Shown piece by piece: positions 1 to 5,135 of a DNA stretch of 5,135 nt; positions within the stretch are counted from its first letter, which is position 1, and each line of letters opens with the position of its first letter. The stretch is from Verrucomicrobiales bacterium (lineage in GTDB: Bacteria > Verrucomicrobiota > Verrucomicrobiia > Limisphaerales > F1-80-MAGS106), in contig CANLCA010000276.1 of the NCBI GenBank assembly GCA_947487925.1, forward strand, positions 1-5,135. Reading direction: 5' to 3'. The notes below the pieces were generated by a model. That model saw only the letters and a list, made by a program, of their open reading frames with translations, was not told the origin of the DNA and searched no databases. A program made the translations under genes and the position numbers.

Positions 1-1496
1 AGAGGCAGCTTCGTAATGCCGATCTGTTCCTTCGTGATGCTGTAAACGATCCACATGTTCTCGCCGATGATGCGAGTTACGAAGTACTGAGGCCCGCCAA
101 ACTTGTAAATGCCACCATCGGATTTCCGATCGGAGTGGAACACCAGCCATGTCTTGTCGAACGTAATGCCGTCGCGAGAAACCGTGATAAACATGTCCTT
201 GCGGCTGTTCTCGTGTGCCACCAGATAGTTGCTCGGGCTGTTGCACAAAAGCCATACGCGTCCGTCGGGCAGTCTTCCGGAAACAGGGGCGGCACCGCCG
301 ACAAGGTCTGTCTCTATCGCCGGCGGATAATAATCTTCCCGGCTGTTCCGAACGGCGGCGTAGTAGTGTCCCGGATTCTGGAGATTGTCCCGCACGGAAA
401 CGAGTTTTCCGTCCGGGCGCTCAAATTCTGTGCTGTGGGCCAGTCCGTGTTTCCCGTCCGCAGCGTGCGAACTAGTGCCGGGTGCGTGGGTAGGCCGCGG
501 GGCGGGCGGCGGTGTTCCGGCTGGCTTCGGAGCACCGAGAATGTCCAACCGGATGTCCTCCGGCGCGTTCTCAATCGGGATCATGTTCACATACGGCGGA
601 ATCAGCGGCGCCACGGGCTTCCATCGTCCGGGCGTGACCTCGATTCGGGAAACGTCGGGCGTCATCCGATACATGGGTGAATCCGGCACGAGCTGGCCAT
701 CGCGGAATGTCCATCGCTGGGCGAATTGCGGGCCAACATCGTACCACAGGTCGTACCGGAAACCGCGACTGAGGTCGAGCCGGTCATTCCACTTCTCGGG
801 CGGAAGCGGGCCGGTCGGGCGGCGAAGGAGTTCTTCCGTGGTCCACCCTCCGATGCAGGTGACCTGCCCGATCGAATAGAGCTTCCCGTTTCTCACGCTC
901 AACGAACCATCGATGTAGGGCTGAATGACGTACGGATCAACGTGCCACCACCGCCGGCGGACCGGAACCGGTGGCGGCATGAATTCGACGAAGGACGGAA
1001 CATACCCCCAATTGATTCGCGCATCTGCGCTGGCGCTATCGCCAACCCAGGTGCCCCATCGGCCGATGACGCGCTGACCGGGGCCGTTTTCATCCCTTGC
1101 GTGGTTCGACCACCAGGCGATGATCTTGTCCTGATAGAGGACGAAACCCTGGTGATGATTAAACGTTCCGTGAAGGACACTTTCGTAGCGGCCGTCACCG
1201 CCTTCATCCACGGCGCTGCGGCACATGAGAGGGTCGTAGATGACCTGGCTCTTGCATCCCGGCAGTTGGGGCAACCCCATTCCCGGCAGATCAGGATCGA
1301 ACGATGACGGAGCGACCCATTTGATCGGCGCCTCCGTCAGTTTCGCGCCCGCTTCCGGTCCCTTGTCGGCCCTGCTGGCGGACTGCCCATACGCCAAACC
1401 ATGTAAAAGGGCCAACAACACCCCTAAACTGATAACAGAAAATTGCTGTCTCGCGACCGCGCGATTCAGGGAGAATTGCTTTTTTATTGGATTCAT
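1..1496 (-). CDS. Secreted sialidase-like (BNR/Asp-box) protein, 3' end beyond the window
   Basis: The frame is open from an ATG at 1496 to the window edge: 498 codons with no stop, so the C-terminus lies outside. Residues 1-37 look like a Sec signal peptide: basic start with K5, K6, R12 and R16, a hydrophobic stretch at about 19-34, and probable cleavage after A35-Y36-G37. The mature part looks like an exo-sialidase/BNR beta-propeller protein. It has HGTFNHHQGFV (109-119), DENGPGQRV (135-143), RLPDGRVWLLCN (408-419) and one Asp-box-like SRDGITF (440-446), a shortened form of S-x-D-x-G-x-T-W. The tail near 485-498 (YSITKEQIGITKLP) resembles the usual end of such proteins, so few residues may be missing. 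A proline-rich stretch at about 322-340 interrupts the fold. No Shine-Dalgarno precedes the ATG. The gene starts 120 bases after the cupin stop and could be co-transcribed. Enzymatic activity and substrate are inference; secreted propeller protein is the safer call. Confidence 0.82.
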   Translation of the reverse strand, partial: MNPIKKQFSLNRAVARQQFSVISLGVLLALLHGLAYGQSASRADKGPEAGAKLTEAPIKWVAPSSFDPDLPGMGLPQLPGCKSQVIYDPLMCRSAVDEGGDGRYESVLHGTFNHHQGFVLYQDKIIAWWSNHARDENGPGQRVIGRWGTWVGDSASADARINWGYVPSFVEFMPPPVPVRRRWWHVDPYVIQPYIDGSLSVRNGKLYSIGQVTCIGGWTTEELLRRPTGPLPPEKWNDRLDLSRGFRYDLWYDVGPQFAQRWTFRDGQLVPDSPMYRMTPDVSRIEVTPGRWKPVAPLIPPYVNMIPIENAPEDIRLDILGAPKPAGTPPPAPRPTHAPGTSSHAADGKHGLAHSTEFERPDGKLVSVRDNLQNPGHYYAAVRNSREDYYPPAIETDLVGGAAPVSGRLPDGRVWLLCNSPSNYLVAHENSRKDMFITVSRDGITFDKTWLVFHSDRKSDGGIYKFGGPQYFVTRIIGENMWIVYSITKEQIGITKLP

Positions 1497-1535
1497 TTTA
1501 TGAGGAGATTCCCTTTTCTGGACCATTGATTTGTT

Positions 1536-1541
1536 ATTCTA
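1536..1541 (-). promoter_or_regulatory. Weak candidate -10 box for the sialidase-like gene
   Basis: Read on the minus strand this is TAGAAT, five of six matches to TATAAT, about 40 bases before the ATG at 1496. No matching -35 box sits 16-18 bases upstream, so a separate promoter here is only a possibility. The rest of the 1497-1616 gap is fairly AT-rich and holds no convincing terminator hairpin. Confidence 0.2.
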
Positions 1542-1616
1542 AGCGCTGGTTTGGATTTTCGCTTTGTTGGGGCATTTGCCTGCGACCACTTGGGAATGCA
1601 AATCAGCCAATCAAAG

Positions 1617-2102
1617 TTAGTAGCGCAAGTTTAGTGGCTCGATACTCTGAGCTTCGCAGAAATCGAGGTATCGTTTCATTTTGGTGAAGACATCATCTTG
1701 GTAAATAATGTTATTATGATCGTCGAGATACTGGATCACCCCTTCCAGAATGAAAAGGGTGATCATATCTTCGCGTCCATCCACCACTAAGGTGTGGATA
1801 TCTCCGGGGGGTTCGTAGATAAAGGTGCCGGGCCTGGCTACCCAGTCCCGTTCCAGGTAATTCCAAGAGCCTTGAATCACATAGCCTATTACCTGCCCGC
1901 CGGCGTGGCGATGCCGATTGACTCGCCCGCCTCCTGTCACTTTGAGCAGATTGATCCAGCGACCATTGACCAAATCAAAGCGGAGTGGCTTAAACCAGAC
2001 TCGTTCAGCCTGCGGCACCCAGGGGATTTCACCGCTGTTAATTGCCTGATCCGGCAGGGCCATTTCCAAAACTGATTGTAACGCGGGGACTTTGTTGATC
2101 AT
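1617..2102 (-). CDS. Cupin of the 2,4'-dihydroxyacetophenone dioxygenase-like family
   Basis: A 161-residue single-domain cupin with no signal peptide, so probably cytosolic. Length and motif order fit the 2,4'-dihydroxyacetophenone dioxygenase / ChrR-type cupin group. The first cupin motif is NRHRHAGGQVIGYVIQGSW (62-80) and the second is PGTFIYEPPGDIHTL (91-105). Likely metal ligands are H64, H66 and H103, with E84 as the possible fourth, at the spacing expected in that family. The characterised enzyme uses iron to cleave a C-C bond in an aromatic hydroxyketone, but many relatives have unknown substrates, so the reaction here is not established. The ATG at 2102 is supported by an AGGA seven bases upstream and by overlapping the stop of the preceding 48-codon ORF as ATGA. 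It belongs to a coupled cluster with the ceramidase-domain gene. The family call is strong; the substrate is unknown. Confidence 0.88.
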   Translation of the reverse strand: MINKVPALQSVLEMALPDQAINSGEIPWVPQAERVWFKPLRFDLVNGRWINLLKVTGGGRVNRHRHAGGQVIGYVIQGSWNYLERDWVARPGTFIYEPPGDIHTLVVDGREDMITLFILEGVIQYLDDHNNIIYQDDVFTKMKRYLDFCEAQSIEPLNLRY

Positions 2103-2245
2103 GGTAGATTCCTGATTCCAAGAGTCGGGTGACGTCGAAGCACCCGAAACGGGATCAACGCTGTTTTGGCCAGAGCTTTGAACAGCCTCGTATGGCTCTC
2201 TTCGCGTAAGGATGCGGAAAAGCAGAGCAACCCGTACTGGTTCAT
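2099..2245 (-). CDS. 48-codon coupled small ORF, possible FMN-reductase remnant
   Basis: An ATG at 2245 overlaps the TGA of the ceramidase-domain gene as ATGA. Its own TGA overlaps the cupin ATG in the same way, so it fills the gap between the two genes exactly. A GGGGGGA lies five bases before the ATG. Residues 5-27 (GLLCFSASLREESHTRLFKALAK) resemble the start of NADPH-dependent FMN reductases: a beta strand followed by an S-x-S-x-R-x-x-S-x-x-R phosphate-binding loop. That family is normally about 170-200 residues, and here only some 20 basic, unrecognised residues follow. I see no reductase continuation in the other two frames before the cupin start. It may be a truncated remnant, a genuine small protein, or a chance frame kept open as a translation bridge. 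The similarity is recognised by eye only. Confidence 0.4.
   Translation of the reverse strand: MNQYGLLCFSASLREESHTRLFKALAKTALIPFRVLRRHPTLGIRNLP
2110..2113 (-). promoter_or_regulatory. Ribosome binding site of the cupin gene
   Basis: Minus-strand AGGA separated by seven bases from the ATG at 2102. It lies inside the end of the preceding 48-codon ORF and fixes the cupin start. The other large genes here lack such a clear site. Confidence 0.6.
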
Positions 2246-3639
2246 TTCTTTCCCCCCACGCGTGGCCGAAGCTCGTCGTTCAGTTTGTGGACCTTCGCAA
2301 TAATTTGTTCCTCCAGACTCGGCGACCAGGGGCCGGGGTGAATTTCGCTGAAGAGCATTGATGTACACGGTTCATAACCGCCTTCACGCAAAAGGCGCGC
2401 GCTGGGGATATAACCCATGACATCATTGCAATAACCGGCCACCCAGACCGCCGGGCCTGCGAGTTCCTTCTTTAGTCGAAGTGAGTAGTCCACGACTGTT
2501 TCGCCGCCCAGTCCCACGAGGGTCAAGTCGTCGCCGAATTGAACCACTTGAGCCGGGAAAGGATATTTCTCGGGCAACTTTCCGTCCCTGCTCAGTTGGT
2601 CAAGAAAGCGGCGGGCGTGCCGGGCTTCGTATTTGTCAGACGATTTGAGTTTCGCTTCGTACTCGGCCCGGATTGGGGGTCCGGCGTAGTTGATATCCAC
2701 CTCCCCGTAGGCCAGTCGCAGCGGACCGGGCAGCGGCCGTGCGCGCGTCTCGAGTGCCGCCTCGACCGCCGTGGCGAGCGTGCGGCCATGGAGTTGCGCC
2801 AGTTCAGAAGTGTTGCGTGGATACGGATTCTGGTCGCCGCCGCAACCCAGCATGAAAAGCGCGGTCACGCCCGGATGAGCCGCTTCAAAATCCTGCTGAG
2901 CGTACCCGGCGTAGTCACCACAAATCTGGTAAAATCCTACTGTTGTGTTGTGGCAGGCATAACCAAAAATCACTGCCTGGAGCTTGCCGTCCTGACCATC
3001 CACACGCAGCACCGGGACTTCCTGATCCACCGGGCCGTCTGGATTGGGAAAGTTATTGTAGCTTCCACCAACCGGGGTCCGTCGGTTCATGGCGAATCCG
3101 GAGCGGGCATGTTGATAACTCAGTTTCGCCGGAGCCCTGCTGGCGAGAGCGCGGCGCACCAGAGCAATCAATTTCTCCTGAAGTTCCCGGCCATAATCTT
3201 CAGCGGACTTCGCTCCGGCGCGGGGTGGGTTGCCAAACATCGGCCACGGCAATGGGCCGGTTCCGATTGTAAATTCCGGGCCGCTGTGAGTATGGGAGCA
3301 GTTCATCAACAGCCCCTCGCGCGCCAGGTTATGCTCCTTCAGCACAGCGGCCTCGAGGCCGTTTCGTAGAGCACGCGGCACACTGATGAGGTCGAGGGTC
3401 ACGATCACCAAGCGCGTGCCACCCGAGTCTTCGAGCGCCAGGGCCTTGCCGTAAAGTTCGGTGGCTTTGCCTTGGGAGATATTTGTCCGCGCCGCAAAAC
3501 CGGCCATCCACATGGGTTGTTCGGGGGTGAGAATTACCGTGGCGACCCCAGCTTTCCACGCGGGTGCGTTGGTCGCCGCGCCAAGTGAGACGGCCACTAG
3601 CAACGTTATGAACCCAACCATCATGCAGTTTGTTTTCAT
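2242..3639 (-). CDS. Secreted neutral/alkaline ceramidase-domain protein lacking the amidase serine
   Basis: 465 residues. Residues 1-22 (MKTNCMMVGFITLLVAVSLGAA) form a Sec signal peptide, so it acts outside the cytoplasm. The mature part matches the neutral/alkaline non-lysosomal ceramidase N-terminal domain: AGVATVILTP (30-39), NCSHTHSGPE (113-122), YACHNTT followed by CGDYAGYAQ (227-248), GCGGDQNPYPR (265-275), GLGGETVVDYS (376-386) and GYIPS (409-413). Candidate zinc ligands by analogy to the Pseudomonas enzyme are a histidine of H116-T-H118, H230, E380 and Y410. The ceramidase amidase hexapeptide GDxSPN reads GDQNPY (268-273), with N271 in place of the nucleophilic serine. The C-terminal domain of true ceramidases, usually over 600 residues, is also absent. 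Ceramide hydrolysis is therefore doubtful; a zinc hydrolase of unknown substrate is likelier. No clear Shine-Dalgarno precedes the ATG, but the signal peptide fits this start. First gene of the coupled cluster. Confidence 0.9.
   Translation of the reverse strand: MKTNCMMVGFITLLVAVSLGAATNAPAWKAGVATVILTPEQPMWMAGFAARTNISQGKATELYGKALALEDSGGTRLVIVTLDLISVPRALRNGLEAAVLKEHNLAREGLLMNCSHTHSGPEFTIGTGPLPWPMFGNPPRAGAKSAEDYGRELQEKLIALVRRALASRAPAKLSYQHARSGFAMNRRTPVGGSYNNFPNPDGPVDQEVPVLRVDGQDGKLQAVIFGYACHNTTVGFYQICGDYAGYAQQDFEAAHPGVTALFMLGCGGDQNPYPRNTSELAQLHGRTLATAVEAALETRARPLPGPLRLAYGEVDINYAGPPIRAEYEAKLKSSDKYEARHARRFLDQLSRDGKLPEKYPFPAQVVQFGDDLTLVGLGGETVVDYSLRLKKELAGPAVWVAGYCNDVMGYIPSARLLREGGYEPCTSMLFSEIHPGPWSPSLEEQIIAKVHKLNDELRPRVGGKK
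2251..2257 (-). promoter_or_regulatory. Possible ribosome binding site of the 48-codon ORF
   Basis: Minus-strand GGGGGGA lies five bases before the ATG at 2245, inside the last codons (V-G-G-K-K) of the ceramidase-domain gene. Purine-rich and well placed, but these bases also encode glycines, so it could be coincidental. Confidence 0.35.
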
Positions 3640-3690
3640 CAGAGTTGAATGTGAATGTCAGGGAGTCCAAAACATTTCAGCCTTGCTTGT

Positions 3691-3710
3691 GCTTTTCAAT
3701 CTTGAAAAGC
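3691..3710. promoter_or_regulatory. 20-bp palindrome, candidate operator of the ceramidase-cupin cluster
   Basis: Two perfect 9-bp arms, gcttttcaa and ttgaaaagc, flank a 2-base centre. The site lies 52-71 bases upstream of the ATG at 3639, in the non-coding gap. On the minus strand one arm contains TTGAAA (3699-3694), five of six matches to a -35 box. Seventeen bases on is a poor -10 (AATGTT, 3676-3671). A dimeric regulator such as a LacI- or TetR-type protein could bind a site of this shape and block the promoter. The symmetry is directly visible; the regulator and promoter are inferred. Confidence 0.45.
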
Positions 3711-3820
3711 AACTGTTTCCACGACTTCGGGGGCAACCGTTTTCCCACTGCCGAGGCGAAGCCGAAGTTATGGTGTTTCCATATCTCGTCCATCCGTGGC
3801 TCCGGCTCCACCACTAACAG

Positions 3821-3853
3821 AAACACCCAAACATCAGCGAGGTTTGGGTGTTT
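3821..3853 (-). terminator. Stem-loop terminator after the propeller-like gene
   Basis: Perfect 12-bp inverted repeat, aaacacccaaac and gtttgggtgttt, with a 9-base loop (3833-3841). It starts 22 bases after the minus-strand stop at 3876. On the minus strand the 3' arm ends in GTGTTT followed by CTGTTAG, so the U-tract is short and interrupted. It separates the upstream gene from the ceramidase-cupin cluster. No plus-strand gene needs it. Confidence 0.7.
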
Positions 3854-3875
3854 GGAAACAGACGGTGCGTCGCCC

Positions 3876-5135
3876 TTACCGGATCAATTGATAGATTCGG
3901 CTTGACGAACCGATCGGTTCGGTGACCTGGTAAACAGCACCACCATTGCCGAACACCGGCGCGGGACTATTGGTCTCCCAAGTCGCGGCGCTCACGCTGG
4001 CTTTGGAGCGCAGCGTGTATCCTGCGGGCGTTGCTGGCCAGGTCATGACCGCGTTGCCGCCCGATTTGGCAATGGACAGATTCGGGGGTGTGGTGGCCAC
4101 ATCATTGAACACCCGCAATCCGACGACTGCCTTGGAAGTGTTGGGACTACTAAGGCTCTTCCAGACCACTGCGATCAGGTTGTCACGCCAGACAATTTTC
4201 GGCTCGACGTTTTCCTTTACCGTATTGAAGGGAGTTTCCCGCTCGCTGACATAGAACAGCGGGCCCATCGAATTGCCCTTGGGATCAAACATTTTCCCGA
4301 CGATCAAGCGGTTGTTATTGCCGGTCAGTGAGGAGGTGATCACGTCGTCGAAAACGACCACGACCCGCCCATCCGCGTGAATGGCTGCATCAGGAAACTT
4401 GGCCGAATTTGTTTCGCCGGTTTCCGACACCGGGCGATGATAACGGATTGTGCCATCAGAGTTATACACCGTGATGTAGGCCGGCCCGGACACTCCTTCC
4501 TGGTCGCCAATGCATACATTCACGTAAGCGTCCACGCCGTTGCCGTGGAAGCCCACGGAATCACCACGACCGCCATTGCCGCCGGTCGGGTTGTTCGGCC
4601 CAGTGCCAAGATATTCCCCCACAGCATCGGACTGATTGATGTCGTCGCTCAACGGGTTCCCGCTGTTGTCAAACAGACGGATGGTGCCCGAGGTCCGCCC
4701 AGAACCGTCGTGCCGTGGACGGTAAGAGAAACGAATCGCAAAACCATTCCTCGTGACGCCGACCATGAAGCCGACCATCTCCGTGCGATCCAGCGTCGAG
4801 CTCACCAAGGAGTAATCCTTCACCACCGCGCCAGTGGGTCCGAGCACTCGGTAAACCGCGTGCCGGTTGGGGGCCGCGGCGCCGAATCGATTAACGAAAT
4901 CCTGGTCCTGCCGCGACTCCATTACGATTACGATGTTTCCGTTGGCGAGATATTCCATGCCCTGCGGCGTCACCTGGCCAGCCGGCTGCGCTTGGTCGTC
5001 GTCAGTTCCCGTAAGAATGCCGCTCCCCGGTGTCCCGTTGTTGTTCAATAACTGCACCGCCGGAAAGCCACTGCCCGAGGAAGTCGGAGTAAGCAACGGG
5101 TTGTTGGCGTCCTGATTGATGGCCAGGAAGGCCGG
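3876..5135 (-). CDS. C-terminal part of a secreted beta-propeller-like protein, 5' end beyond the window
   Basis: The frame is open from the window edge to a TAA at 3878-3876, giving 419 visible residues; the N-terminus is missing. An in-frame TTG at 5096 is not a credible start because coding continues upstream of it. No named enzyme family is recognised. About five degenerate repeats of 40-60 residues can be seen, each with a strand such as GNIVIV, GRVVVVF or NLIAVVW followed by a line like IRLFDNSGNP or GKMFDPKGNS. They lie near residues 57-113, 122-165, 190-240, 248-295 and 308-343, as expected of propeller blades. A Gly/Asn-rich loop sits near 176-200. The last 67 residues (about 353-419) form a separate domain, with MTWPATPAGYTLRSKASV at its centre and an IYQLIR end. 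This closely resembles the C-terminal domain repeated on many secreted Verrucomicrobiota proteins. Extracellular or surface location is inferred; function is unknown. Confidence 0.85.
   Translation of the reverse strand, partial: PAFLAINQDANNPLLTPTSSGSGFPAVQLLNNNGTPGSGILTGTDDDQAQPAGQVTPQGMEYLANGNIVIVMESRQDQDFVNRFGAAAPNRHAVYRVLGPTGAVVKDYSLVSSTLDRTEMVGFMVGVTRNGFAIRFSYRPRHDGSGRTSGTIRLFDNSGNPLSDDINQSDAVGEYLGTGPNNPTGGNGGRGDSVGFHGNGVDAYVNVCIGDQEGVSGPAYITVYNSDGTIRYHRPVSETGETNSAKFPDAAIHADGRVVVVFDDVITSSLTGNNNRLIVGKMFDPKGNSMGPLFYVSERETPFNTVKENVEPKIVWRDNLIAVVWKSLSSPNTSKAVVGLRVFNDVATTPPNLSIAKSGGNAVMTWPATPAGYTLRSKASVSAATWETNSPAPVFGNGGAVYQVTEPIGSSSRIYQLIR

Noticed and set aside
135..879. Overlapping plus-strand open frames of 181 and 164 codons
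   Set aside because: They lie opposite the sialidase-like gene, which is open for 498 codons with a signal peptide and family motifs. The products are Arg/Gly-rich antisense translations typical of GC-rich DNA.
2099..2368. An 89-codon version of the small ORF starting at 2368
   Set aside because: The first 41 codons would overlap the ceramidase-domain gene out of frame and have no domain character. The ATG at 2245 has the ATGA overlap and the purine-rich site.
2539..3369. A 276-codon plus-strand open frame
   Set aside because: It lies entirely opposite the ceramidase-domain gene, whose minus-strand product has clear family motifs. The plus-strand product has no recognisable motif.
4557..4565. 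RGD tripeptide in the propeller-like protein, as an adhesion motif
   Set aside because: It sits in a Gly/Asn-rich loop, and a tripeptide is too short to be meaningful without other support.
4377..5051. A 224-codon plus-strand open frame
   Set aside because: It is antisense to the propeller-like gene, with Arg- and His-rich sequence and no recognisable domain.
5094..5096. TTG as the start codon of the propeller-like gene
   Set aside because: The frame stays open and protein-like through the 13 codons before it to the window edge, with no ribosome site or signal peptide after the TTG. The gene is cut by the window.

Overview
The window reads as bacterial chromosome, about 55-60% GC by eye. 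It most resembles Verrucomicrobiota (Pedosphaera/Limisphaerales-like) or the related Planctomycetes. Three things point that way: a secreted protein ending in a C-terminal domain of the TWP-x-x-x-x-G-Y-T-L type; a neutral-ceramidase-domain protein of the short GDQNP subtype; and a secreted sialidase-like protein with weak or absent Shine-Dalgarno signals. The assignment rests on family resemblance, not on a marker gene.

Every supported gene lies on the minus strand, so transcription runs from high to low coordinates. First (5135 to 3876) comes the 3' part of a large secreted protein with beta-propeller-like repeats and a Verrucomicrobia-type C-terminal domain. A perfect 12-bp stem-loop (3821-3853) follows 22 bases after its stop codon and probably terminates it. 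The 236-base intergenic region (3640-3875) also carries a 20-bp palindrome (3691-3710) placed like an operator for the next gene.

Next is a tight cluster. A secreted neutral/alkaline ceramidase-domain protein (3639 to 2242) is followed by a 48-codon ORF (2245 to 2099) and a 2,4'-dihydroxyacetophenone-dioxygenase-like cupin (2102 to 1617). Both junctions are ATGA overlaps, so the three frames look translationally coupled. The small ORF starts like an NADPH-dependent FMN reductase but stops far too early. It is either a remnant or a new small protein.

Last, after 120 bases without a clear terminator, comes a secreted sialidase-like (BNR/Asp-box) protein (1496 to 1). It is open to the window edge and must end beyond it. 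It is the second-largest gene content of the window and is easily overlooked because neither a stop codon nor a full-length ORF falls inside the window.

The set suggests extracellular hydrolase-like proteins that may act on glycans or lipids, plus one cytosolic non-haem metal cupin. No substrate can be named from sequence alone. I see no tRNA, rRNA, CRISPR array, insertion sequence or transposase.
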